A program made the translations under genes and the position numbers. A stretch of 15,600 nucleotides of DNA from an uncultured Phascolarctobacterium sp. (GTDB taxonomy: Bacteria > Bacillota > Negativicutes > Acidaminococcales > Acidaminococcaceae), in NCBI RefSeq assembly GCF_905212365.1, contig NZ_CAJMEH010000052.1, forward strand, positions 1 through 15,600, read 5' to 3'. The notes beneath the pieces were generated by a model that searched no databases, had not been told where the DNA came from, and saw only the letters and a list, made by a program, of their open reading frames with translations. Within the stretch, counting starts at the first letter, position 1. Each line of letters begins with the position of its first letter. This document shows positions 8,095 to 15,054 of this stretch, in pieces.

Positions 8095-9819
8095 TTACAT
8101 TCTTTCAGGCGCAGATACGCCCAAAATGCCCAAGCCATGGCGAATGGTATGCCCTACTGCCTTTACCAAAGCAATACGCGCCTGCTGCAATTCCGGCTCC
8201 ACGCCCAAAATGCGGCACTGATTGTAGAAGGAGTGGAAAAGCCCCGCCAGCTCGTAGGCATAAGTTGCCACATGATGCACAGCACGATCCCGAGCTGCCG
8301 CAGCAATCATTTCCGGATATTTGCCCAGCTTTTTAATCAGCTCCAGCTCTTCCGGAGCCTGCAGCGCATCCAGCTTCAGCTCGCTTGCAGTCACTTCCTC
8401 AATGCCTGCTTCCGCCAGCTGCCGGCCAATACTTGCTATACGCGCATGGGCATACTGAATATAGTAAACCGGATTCTCATTGGATTTTTCCGTAGCCAAC
8501 GTCATATCAAAATCTAATTGGCTGTCAAGAGAACGCATACAGAAGAAGTAGCGCGCAGCATCAGTTCCAACCTCGTCCATCAGCTCCCGCAGCGTAATAG
8601 TTTCGCCGGTGCGCTTGGAAAGCTTAACAACGTCGCCATTACGATAAAGCCGAACCATTTGCAGCAGCATAACCTCCAAATCCGCAGGATTATAACCCAA
8701 TGCTTCCACAGCAGCCTTCACACGGGCAATATAGCCATGGTGGTCAGCACCCCACAGATCAATAACATGCTTAAAGCCGCGTTCAAATTTATTGCGGTGG
8801 TAAGCTATATCCGCAGCGAAATAGGTGGGTACGCCATTGTCACGGATTACCACGCGGTCTTTATCATCGCCAAAGGGAGTGGTTCTGAACCACAGAGCGC
8901 CGCCTTCTTCGTACAAATGCCCTCGTGCCTTCAGTTCAGCGCAAGCCTCACAAATCTTGTCGGCAGCGTGCAGGCTCTTCTCGCTGAACCACACGTCGTA
9001 TTTTACGCCAAAGGCCTCCAAATCCTCCTTCAGCCCTGCCAGCTTTTCTTTATAAGCAATTTCCAGGAATTTAGCCAGACGCTCCTTTTCATCTAAATCT
9101 GCAAATTCCCTGCCATAAATGCGGATAATGCGCTGCGCCGTTTCAATAATATCATAGCCATGATAGCCATTTTCAGGAAAATCAATTCCCGTAGGCAGCT
9201 CATCCAGCATTTTTACTGTCAAATCAGCAGGTACGCCGCCCATCTCCTCCAGCTTTAACAGCTGCAGATACCTAGCATTGACGGACGCGGCCAGATTGTT
9301 CATTTGATTGCCGGCATCATTGATGTAAAATTCGCTCTCCACATCATAGCCAGCCGCACGCAGCAGGTTCACCATAGCGCTGCCCACAGCAGCGCCGCGC
9401 GCATGACCAATATGCAGCGGCCCGGTTGGGTTGGCGCTGACATATTCTACCTGCACACGCCCAAGGCTATTAGCAGGCAAATTGCCATAATTCTCACCTG
9501 CAGCCAAAATTCCGGACAGCAGCTCCGCCGTCCAGTTCTGCTTTAAATAAAAATTGATAAAGCCAGGCCCTGCGATTTCCATTTTCTCCACGGAAGCACA
9601 GTCCAGATTGTCAACAATAGCCTGAGCAATCTGACGCGGTGCGCAGTGCAGGCTGCGAGCAGACTGCATAGCAAAATTAGTTGCAAAATCGCCAAACTCC
9701 TTTTGTGGCGGCACCTCAAGCATCACCTCAGGCAAGGTTCCCGGCTTCAGCTTCCCGCTGTCGATTGCTTTTTGCGCCGCAGCCTTAATAGCAGCAGCTA
9801 ATGTATCTTTTATATCCAA
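8095..9819 (-). CDS. argS: Arginyl-tRNA synthetase
   Basis: ArgS attaches arginine to its tRNA in an ATP-dependent reaction, as a class I synthetase. The 574-residue protein has the N-terminal tRNA D-loop recognition domain (about residues 1-95), the HIGH motif at 136-139 in PTGPLHIGHARGAAVG, the KMSKS-equivalent KLSKRTG at 399-405, and an all-helical DALR anticodon-binding domain. It ends in the family-typical LGVSAPERM. The start is TTG, supported by AAGGAG nine bases upstream and by the usual N-terminal sequence MDIKDTL. It follows the DUF1846 gene by 20 bases and is the last gene of the operon that opens with the DUF1934 gene. No intrinsic terminator is evident after it. Confidence 0.97.
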   Translation of the reverse strand: MDIKDTLAAAIKAAAQKAIDSGKLKPGTLPEVMLEVPPQKEFGDFATNFAMQSARSLHCAPRQIAQAIVDNLDCASVEKMEIAGPGFINFYLKQNWTAELLSGILAAGENYGNLPANSLGRVQVEYVSANPTGPLHIGHARGAAVGSAMVNLLRAAGYDVESEFYINDAGNQMNNLAASVNARYLQLLKLEEMGGVPADLTVKMLDELPTGIDFPENGYHGYDIIETAQRIIRIYGREFADLDEKERLAKFLEIAYKEKLAGLKEDLEAFGVKYDVWFSEKSLHAADKICEACAELKARGHLYEEGGALWFRTTPFGDDKDRVVIRDNGVPTYFAADIAYHRNKFERGFKHVIDLWGADHHGYIARVKAAVEALGYNPADLEVMLLQMVRLYRNGDVVKLSKRTGETITLRELMDEVGTDAARYFFCMRSLDSQLDFDMTLATEKSNENPVYYIQYAHARIASIGRQLAEAGIEEVTASELKLDALQAPEELELIKKLGKYPEMIAAAARDRAVHHVATYAYELAGLFHSFYNQCRILGVEPELQQARIALVKAVGHTIRHGLGILGVSAPERM

Positions 9820-9828
9820 AGTAAGTCT

Positions 9829-9834
9829 CTCCTT
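9829..9834 (-). promoter_or_regulatory. argS: Ribosome binding site for the TTG start of argS
   Basis: The minus strand reads AAGGAG nine bases upstream of the TTG at 9819, between the DUF1846 stop and argS. It supports use of the unusual start codon. Confidence 0.75.
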
Positions 9835-9839
9835 ATTTC

Positions 9840-11306
9840 TTATTTAGTTTCATACACAGGATCATTGGTCAGCTCCACACCCAACTTCTTGAAGATCTTG
9901 AAATCGCCGTCCGTCAGCATCACTGTGGAATGCGCCTGACAACCCTTCAGCTTAGGCAGCTGCTCCAATGCCAGCTTAGCCAAGCTATCCGTGGCCGCGC
10001 ACATCGACAGGGCAATCAGCACTTCATCCATATGCAGGCGCGGGTTTTTGCTCCCCAAATACTGTGTCTTTAATCCCTGAATAGGATTAATATAAGTTGG
10101 AGAAATAAGATGCATCTCATCTGCAATTTTTCCCAACGCCTTGACAGCGTTCAGCAAAACAGCGCTGGCAGGCCCCAGCAAATCCGTAGTTTTACCAACA
10201 GCGAACTCTCCATCGGGCAGCTCCAGCGCAATCACAGCGCACTTACGCTCCTCCGCCACCTTTTTGGCCACGGTAACTACACGGCGGTCATTGATGCTGA
10301 CCTTTGCCTGCTTCATAAGCAGCTCCAACGTGTAAACCTCCTGCTTCGCAGCTTCATCCTTTATCATGCGGTTCCACGACTGATAGTAGCGGCGAATGAT
10401 TTCCTGACGGGATGCTTCACAGCAGACCTCATCATCGCAAATACAATTACCGGCCATATTCACACCCATATCCGTAGGCGATTTATAGGGACAATAGCCA
10501 TAAATACCCTCAAAAATCGCCGCCAGTACAGGATAAATTTCCACATCTCGATTATAATTAACGGTAGTAACGCCATAGGCTTCCAAGTGGAATGGGTCAA
10601 TCATATTCACATCCTGCAAATCCGCAGTAGCAGCCTCGTAGGCCATATTCACAGGATGCTTCAGTGGCAGGTTCCAAATGGGGAAGGTTTCAAATTTGGC
10701 ATAACCGGCTTTAATGCCCCGTTTATTTTCATGATAGAGCTGGGAAAGGCAGGTAGCCATCTTGCCGCTGCCAGGGCCAGGCGCCGTAACAACTACCAGC
10801 GGACGAGTTGTTTCCACATAGTCATTCCTGCCGTAGCCCTCATCACTGACTATATGCTCCACATTGTGGGGGTAGCCCTCGATAGGATAATGGAAATAAA
10901 CCTTAATATCTATAGCTTCAAGCTTATTCTTAAAGCTGGCAATAGATTTCTGCCCTTTATATTGGGTAATGACCACACTGCTTACATAAAGCCCTTTGGA
11001 GCGGTACACATCTACTAAACGCAGTACATCCAAATCATAAGTCAGACCCAAGTCATGCCGCACCTTATTATTTTCAATATCATCGGCATTGATGGAAATA
11101 ATCATTTCCGCCTGCTCCGCAAGCTGCAGCAACATTTGCAGCTTGCTGTCGGGAGCAAAGCCTGGCAGCACTCTAGAAGCATGGTAATCATCAAAAAGCT
11201 TACCACCAAATTCCAAATACAGCTTATCGCCAAACTTACTGATGCGCTCCTTAATATGCTCAGACTGCATAGTCAAATACTTGTGATTATCAAAGCCAAT
11301 TTTCAT
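9840..11306 (-). CDS. DUF1846 family protein of unknown function
   Basis: This 488-residue protein starts MKIGFDNHKYLTMQSEHIKE and continues with KLYLEFGGKLFDDYHASRVLPGF, both hallmarks of the DUF1846 family. The family is widespread in Firmicutes and Actinobacteria and its biochemical function is not established to my knowledge. A P-loop-like APGPGSGKMA sits at residues 175-184, preceded by hydrophobic VVVT, so nucleotide binding is plausible but unproven. A cysteine group C272, C288, C290, C295 and C296 flanks an acidic DDE. The conserved-looking ASRQEIIRRYY segment follows at 298-308. The protein appears soluble, with no signal peptide. It starts one base after the DUF1934 stop, with GAGGAAG upstream, and is 20 bases before argS. 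Translation is therefore probably coupled to the first gene. The company of argS suggests a housekeeping role but does not define it. Confidence 0.9.
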   Translation of the reverse strand: MKIGFDNHKYLTMQSEHIKERISKFGDKLYLEFGGKLFDDYHASRVLPGFAPDSKLQMLLQLAEQAEMIISINADDIENNKVRHDLGLTYDLDVLRLVDVYRSKGLYVSSVVITQYKGQKSIASFKNKLEAIDIKVYFHYPIEGYPHNVEHIVSDEGYGRNDYVETTRPLVVVTAPGPGSGKMATCLSQLYHENKRGIKAGYAKFETFPIWNLPLKHPVNMAYEAATADLQDVNMIDPFHLEAYGVTTVNYNRDVEIYPVLAAIFEGIYGYCPYKSPTDMGVNMAGNCICDDEVCCEASRQEIIRRYYQSWNRMIKDEAAKQEVYTLELLMKQAKVSINDRRVVTVAKKVAEERKCAVIALELPDGEFAVGKTTDLLGPASAVLLNAVKALGKIADEMHLISPTYINPIQGLKTQYLGSKNPRLHMDEVLIALSMCAATDSLAKLALEQLPKLKGCQAHSTVMLTDGDFKIFKKLGVELTNDPVYETK

Positions 11307-11307
11307 C

Positions 11308-11727
11308 TCAAACTTCCTCGATTTCGATTAAAATCCGCATCTCGCCATAAGGATTTTCCCCATGATATAATGTATATTCTATCTCCAGCCGCCAAACGCC
11401 TTCCCGGAAATAAGTGTATAAATAGCTTGTTTCCGTAGTCAGAGGAATGGTCAGATAGGGAGTTTTATAAATGCTTCTGTCCAAATAGCCACGGCAAAAT
11501 TCCTGACGGTGATCCACCGTACCGCTGCGCAGAATAATAACGCGCTCCTGATCCCATTTCACAGTAGTCTTGGTACCCTCCAGCCCCGACTGGGAATCTT
11601 CGTGGTACATCACATAATACTTGCCGTTTTTATCCGTCATCGTACCCTTGTAATGCTGCTCGATGGAGTGCGCCGCGCTGCCGCCTTCTTTAGTTGTACT
11701 TAAAATACGAATTTTTACCGCCTGCAT
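11308..11727 (-). CDS. DUF1934 (YwiB-type) small beta-barrel protein
   Basis: The 139-residue protein resembles Bacillus YwiB in length and pattern. It is built of alternating polar and hydrophobic strands consistent with a calycin-like beta barrel, with segments such as KYYVMYHED, TTVKWDQERVIILRSG and TSYLYTYFREGVWRLEIEYTLY. No catalytic motif, membrane segment or signal peptide is visible. A ywiB-type gene near argS is a recurring Firmicutes arrangement, and here it opens the operon that contains argS. The ATG is preceded by GGAGA at a spacing of six bases. A near-consensus promoter and a structured leader lie upstream. The function is unknown; the identification rests on recognising the family and on gene order. 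Confidence 0.88.
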   Translation of the reverse strand: MQAVKIRILSTTKEGGSAAHSIEQHYKGTMTDKNGKYYVMYHEDSQSGLEGTKTTVKWDQERVIILRSGTVDHRQEFCRGYLDRSIYKTPYLTIPLTTETSYLYTYFREGVWRLEIEYTLYHGENPYGEMRILIEIEEV

Positions 11728-11748
11728 CTAAATTCTCCGTAAACACGA

Positions 11749-11804
11749 CTAGAGCCTGCAGCCTTTTCGTTCCAACTTTATGATCGAAAGGCAGCAAGCC
11801 CTAA
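11749..11804 (-). ncRNA. Long hairpin in the leader of the DUF1934-DUF1846-argS operon
   Basis: On the minus strand, 11804-11785 pairs with 11769-11749 over 19 of 20 positions. There are three G-U pairs, one U-U mismatch, one bulged A and a 15-base loop (11784-11770). Three of the pairs would be A-C mismatches on the plus-strand RNA, so the fold fits only minus-strand transcription. It ends about ten bases before the GGAGA ribosome site and has no T run after it, so it is not a simple terminator. It may control translation, stabilise the transcript, or be part of an unrecognised regulatory RNA. I do not match it to a known riboswitch class. Confidence 0.55.
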
Positions 11805-11820
11805 AAGATTTTTGTCAATC

Positions 11821-11840
11821 TAATGCGGTGTTCTGCACTA
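11821..11840 (-). promoter_or_regulatory. Small hairpin near the 5' end of the argS operon leader
   Basis: TAGTGC (11840-11835) pairs with GCATTA (11826-11821) over six pairs with one G-U and an eight-base loop on the minus strand. It lies between the predicted transcription start (about 11858) and the long hairpin at 11749-11804. A five-pair AGATT/AATCT stem follows immediately (11821-11806), with only TTT after it. This one is weaker evidence than the long hairpin. Confidence 0.3.
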
Positions 11841-11864
11841 AAAAAGACTTCTATATTCTTCAAT

Positions 11865-11893
11865 ATTATATAACAGGCGTCAGACTGCGTCAA
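11865..11893 (-). promoter_or_regulatory. Strong sigma-70 type promoter for the DUF1934-DUF1846-argS operon
   Basis: The minus strand reads TTGACG (11893-11888), a 17-base spacer, then TATAAT (11870-11865). The -10 box is a perfect consensus match and the -35 box matches five of six positions. Transcription would start near 11858, leaving a leader of about 130 bases before the DUF1934 ATG. Confidence 0.8.
11877..11892 (-). repeat. Tandem TGACGC repeat overlapping the promoter
   Basis: Two copies of TGACGC (11892-11887 and 11882-11877) are spaced by four bases, so their period is ten bases, about one helical turn. The first copy overlaps the -35 box and the second lies in the spacer. This could be a regulator binding site, or a chance repeat. 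Confidence 0.35.
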
Positions 11894-11932
11894 GAAAAAG
11901 TACGCCAGCAATTCAGCCTGTAAACAAGTACT
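11894..11932 (-). terminator. Weak candidate terminator after the MalY-type gene
   Basis: AGTAC (11932-11928) can pair with GTACT (11903-11899) on the minus strand and is followed by TTTTC. The enclosed 24 bases form at most a further three-pair CAG/CTG stem, so the structure is weak. It is the only terminator-like element in the 254-base gap (11728-11981) between the sulfur operon and the next promoter. Confidence 0.25.
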
Positions 11933-11981
11933 CAATTTCCTTTCATATAAACAAGATTAGCAAGAGAATCAAACTCTACAT

Positions 11982-13166
11982 TCACTCCAGCTCCGCAGCG
12001 GCCAGCCGCAGCTGCTCCAAGGCCCGCAGCAGCGTAGCCCGCGGACAAGCGATGTTGATGCGTTCAAAGCCTTCGCCTGCCGCGCCGAAAATGCCGCCGC
12101 TGTCCAGCCACAAATGAGCCTTATGCCACAGCCACTGCTCCCGCTGAGCGGCAGTCATGCCCAAAGCGCTGCAATCCAGCCACAGCAGATACGTTCCCTC
12201 CGGCTCGATGAGCTTAATCTGCGGCAAATGCTGCGCCAGATAATTTTTCACAAAAGAAATATTGGCGCGAATATATTTCTTAACCTGCCGCAGCCAGTCC
12301 TCGCCGCCGGCATAAGCCGCTTCGCAGGCCGCCAGACCCAAAGCGTTGAGCTGGCTGTAGCCAGCAGCGTTGACCTGCTTGCGAAAAGCGCGGCGCAGCT
12401 GTAAATTGGGAATAAAAATGTTGGACGCCTGCAGCCCGGCGATATTAAAGGTTTTGCTGGGCGCAGTGCAGACGATGCAGTTATTGGCATAGGCTTCGCC
12501 TAAATTGGCAAAAACCGTATGCTGATGACCGTCCCAGCAAAAATCGGCGTGAATTTCATCGCTCAAAACAATAACCTGATGGCGCAGGCAAATATCGCCT
12601 ACGCGGCTCAGCTCCTGCCGCGTCCACACGCGCCCCACCGGATTATGGGGCGAGCACAGCAGCATGAGCTTTACCTTTTGCTCGACGATTTGTCGCTCCA
12701 AATCCTCAAAGTCCATTTCATAGCGTCCGCCGCGCAATACCAACGGCGAATCCGCCAGCCGCCGCCCGTTATCTTCGATAACTTCGGAAAAAGGATAGTA
12801 AACCGGCCGCTGAATCAACACCGCATCGCCCGGCCCAGTATAAGCCTTCACCGCCATAGCCAGCGCAAAGACTACGCCGGGAGTTTTCGTCAGCCATTCG
12901 CGCCGTACCTGCCAGTCAAAATGTTTGGCGTACCAATCCTGCACGGCGGCAAAATAAGCGTCGCCTGCTTCGCTGTAGCCAAAAATTCCGTGGCGGCAGC
13001 GCTCCGCCAACGCCTGCGTAATTTCTGCGGCCACGGGGAAATCCATATCCGCCACCCACAGGGGCAGCACGTCCGCCGGACGCCCCCGCTGCACGGCAAA
13101 ATCATATTTCAAACAATCGGTGTTACGGCGGTCCACCACCTTATCAAAATCATATACGGTCATCAT
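11982..13166 (-). CDS. MalY/PatB-type cystathionine beta-lyase (fold type I PLP enzyme)
   Basis: The 394-residue protein is a fold type I aminotransferase-like enzyme of the MalY/PatB group. That group splits cystathionine to homocysteine, pyruvate and ammonia, and often also cleaves cystine or cysteine. The PLP lysine is K238 in TAPSKTFNIAGLQ. D203 in LSDEIHADF binds the pyridine nitrogen, N175 lies in SPHNPVGRVW, and the carboxylate-binding arginine is probably R376 in NIACPRATL. The early VADMDFPVA and GIFGYSE segments are MalY-like. The start is one of two adjacent ATGs (13166 or 13163). GAGG lies four bases before the first and seven before the second, so the second is also possible. It sits nine bases after the gamma-synthase/lyase gene, which supports the sulfur assignment. 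A MalY-like regulatory side role is possible but not visible. Confidence 0.9.
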   Translation of the reverse strand: MMTVYDFDKVVDRRNTDCLKYDFAVQRGRPADVLPLWVADMDFPVAAEITQALAERCRHGIFGYSEAGDAYFAAVQDWYAKHFDWQVRREWLTKTPGVVFALAMAVKAYTGPGDAVLIQRPVYYPFSEVIEDNGRRLADSPLVLRGGRYEMDFEDLERQIVEQKVKLMLLCSPHNPVGRVWTRQELSRVGDICLRHQVIVLSDEIHADFCWDGHQHTVFANLGEAYANNCIVCTAPSKTFNIAGLQASNIFIPNLQLRRAFRKQVNAAGYSQLNALGLAACEAAYAGGEDWLRQVKKYIRANISFVKNYLAQHLPQIKLIEPEGTYLLWLDCSALGMTAAQREQWLWHKAHLWLDSGGIFGAAGEGFERINIACPRATLLRALEQLRLAAAELE

Positions 13167-13175
13167 GCCACCTCT

Positions 13176-14312
13176 TTAAAGCCCGGCAAAGGCCTGCTGC
13201 AAATCGGCCAGCAAGTCCTCGATGCCCTCGATGCCCACGGACAAACGCAGCAGGCTGTCGGTAATGCCCTTGGCCGCGCATTCCTCCGGCGGCAGGTCGG
13301 CGTGAGTCTGACGGATGGGATAGGTAATCAGGCTTTCCGTACCGCCCAGGCTTTCGGCAAATTTAATCAGCTTCACGTGCTCCAAAACGTGCTTAGCAGC
13401 GGCGGCGTCCTTCACAGCAAAGGATATCATGCCGCCGCAGCCGCTGGTCTGCGCCGCGTTAATGGCGTAGCCGGGATGCTCCGGCAAACCGGGATACAGC
13501 ACGTACTGCACCTGCGGCTGCTTTTGCAGCCATGTGGCCAGCTCTAAAGCGTTCTTTTGGTGCTGCTCCATGCGCAGCGGCAGCGTTTTAATGCCGCGGA
13601 TTGCCAGCCAAGCGTCCAATGCGCCCAGGCAGGCGCCGGTGGTTTTGTAAATCAGGCGCAGCTTTTCGGCAAGCGCCGCATCCTTAGCCACAGTGAAGCC
13701 AGCCAGAATATCGTTATGCCCGCTGAGATATTTAGTACCGCTGTGAATAACGATATCTGCGCCCAAAGCCAGCGGCTTTTGGAAATACGGCGTCAGGAAA
13801 GTATTATCGACGATGACCAGCAGGCCGCGCTCCTTCGCCAGCCTGCCGATAGCCCGCAAATCGGAAATTTCCATAGTGGGATTGGTCGGCGTTTCCAAAA
13901 AGACAGCCTTGGTATTGGGGCGCAGCGCCGCCTTGATTTCCTCTAAGCTGGAGGTATGCACGCTGGTAAATTCCACGCCGTTAGGCGCATACATAGAGCG
14001 AAAAATGCGGAAGGAGCCGCCGTATAAATCGTTGCCCGTAATAATGTGGTCGCCGGGTGCGAACAGGCGCAGCACCGCATCCACCGCCGCCATGCCGGAG
14101 GCGAAAGCCAGCGCGTCCACGCCCTCCTCCAGCGCAGCCACCAGCTGCTCCAGCCGGGCGCGGGTGGGGTTGGATTCGCGAGTATAATTAAAGCCCGTGG
14201 TATCGCCCAACTTAGGGTGAGCGAAGGTTGAAGAAATATAAATCGCTGGAGTAATAGCGCCGGTGGCGTCGGTTTCGCCAATGGCATGAATACATTTAGT
14301 TGCAAAATCCAT
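13176..14312 (-). CDS. Cystathionine gamma-synthase / gamma-lyase family PLP enzyme
   Basis: This 378-residue protein belongs to the Cys/Met metabolism PLP family. It has the phosphate-binding YTRESNPTR at 43-51, FASGMAAVDAV around 70-80, VDNTFLTPYFQKP at 168-180, the PLP lysine K194 in IHSGTKYLSGHND, and SLGGTESLITYPIRQTHAD near 321-339. The length excludes the longer O-acetylhomoserine sulfhydrylase subgroup. Whether it acts as a synthase (cysteine plus an activated homoserine to cystathionine) or a lyase (cystathionine or homocysteine to cysteine or sulfide) cannot be decided by reading; MetI-like and MccB-like enzymes share these motifs. The ATG has AGGAGG nine bases upstream. It follows the permease by 34 bases and is nine bases before the beta-lyase gene. 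Together the two enzymes could interconvert cysteine and homocysteine. Confidence 0.93.
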   Translation of the reverse strand: MDFATKCIHAIGETDATGAITPAIYISSTFAHPKLGDTTGFNYTRESNPTRARLEQLVAALEEGVDALAFASGMAAVDAVLRLFAPGDHIITGNDLYGGSFRIFRSMYAPNGVEFTSVHTSSLEEIKAALRPNTKAVFLETPTNPTMEISDLRAIGRLAKERGLLVIVDNTFLTPYFQKPLALGADIVIHSGTKYLSGHNDILAGFTVAKDAALAEKLRLIYKTTGACLGALDAWLAIRGIKTLPLRMEQHQKNALELATWLQKQPQVQYVLYPGLPEHPGYAINAAQTSGCGGMISFAVKDAAAAKHVLEHVKLIKFAESLGGTESLITYPIRQTHADLPPEECAAKGITDSLLRLSVGIEGIEDLLADLQQAFAGL

Positions 14313-14346
14313 AAGTACATCCCTCCTGAAATTTTTAACGCGCGCA

Positions 14347-15054
14347 TCAAACAGTACGGCGGCGGTACCTGCCGCAGCGGTTTTCCGCCAGCCGGAACAG
14401 CGCCTGCGTCAGCGAGCATAAGATAATATAAGCGACGAAAACGTCGATATAGGCTTCCACATAATTATAGCCGTAGGAGGCAGCAATTTTCCCCACAGCC
14501 GTCACGTCCTTCACCGCCATCATAAAGGCCAGCGAGGTATTTTTAAGCAGATTAACCGCCACATTGCAGAGCGAAGGCAAAGCAACGGTCAGCGCCTGCG
14601 GAATAATAATACGTATATAGGTATGAAAGGTAGAGATACCTATAGCCCAGCCGGCTTCCAATTGCCCGGCAGAAACGCTGCCCAACGCGCTACGGAAAAC
14701 CTCGGACAGCACGGCGATAGTGCTAATGGTAAAAATAATATAAGCGTACCAAATGGTGTTCAAATCGAAAATATTATATTGAATGCCCAACTCCTTAAAA
14801 ATTACATTGAGCACGCTGGGCAGCAGGCTGTAGATAATCAAAATCTGAATTACTACGGGAACGCCGCGAATCAGCGAAATATACAATTTGATAGGCCCCT
14901 GCACATAAGGAGTATTGCGCAAGCGGGCCAAAGCCATAAAAAAGGCGAAGGGAGCGGCCACCAGAAGCGCCACCGCCGTCAGGGACAGCGTCACCGGCAC
15001 GCCCCGCAGCAGCAGCCCCAAGGTGTTCAGCATAAATTGATAATTCAGCTCCAT
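14347..15054 (-). CDS. Amino acid ABC transporter permease (HisM/GlnP family)
   Basis: This is a 235-residue permease of a polar amino acid importer. It contains RGVPVVIQILIIYSLLPS near residue 63 and the EAA loop at about 133-152 (EAGWAIGISTFHTYIRIIIP), which contacts the ATPase. A further LLKNTSLAFMMAVKD stretch near 169 is typical of the family. Several hydrophobic helices cover the rest. Its ATG immediately follows the TAA stop of the preceding permease with no gap, with a GGAAGGGAGG site inside that upstream gene, so translation is probably coupled. The sulfur enzymes downstream suggest cystine or another sulfur amino acid as substrate. That is inference from context. The ATPase and binding protein are not in view. 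Confidence 0.92.
   Translation of the reverse strand: MELNYQFMLNTLGLLLRGVPVTLSLTAVALLVAAPFAFFMALARLRNTPYVQGPIKLYISLIRGVPVVIQILIIYSLLPSVLNVIFKELGIQYNIFDLNTIWYAYIIFTISTIAVLSEVFRSALGSVSAGQLEAGWAIGISTFHTYIRIIIPQALTVALPSLCNVAVNLLKNTSLAFMMAVKDVTAVGKIAASYGYNYVEAYIDVFVAYIILCSLTQALFRLAENRCGRYRRRTV

Noticed and set aside
11728..11864. A T-box leader controlling argS, prompted by a TGGAAC stretch in the loop of the long hairpin.
   Set aside because: The expected T-box sequence continues with CCGCG-like bases, which are absent. The leader is too short for a stem I, and no paired terminator and antiterminator is visible.
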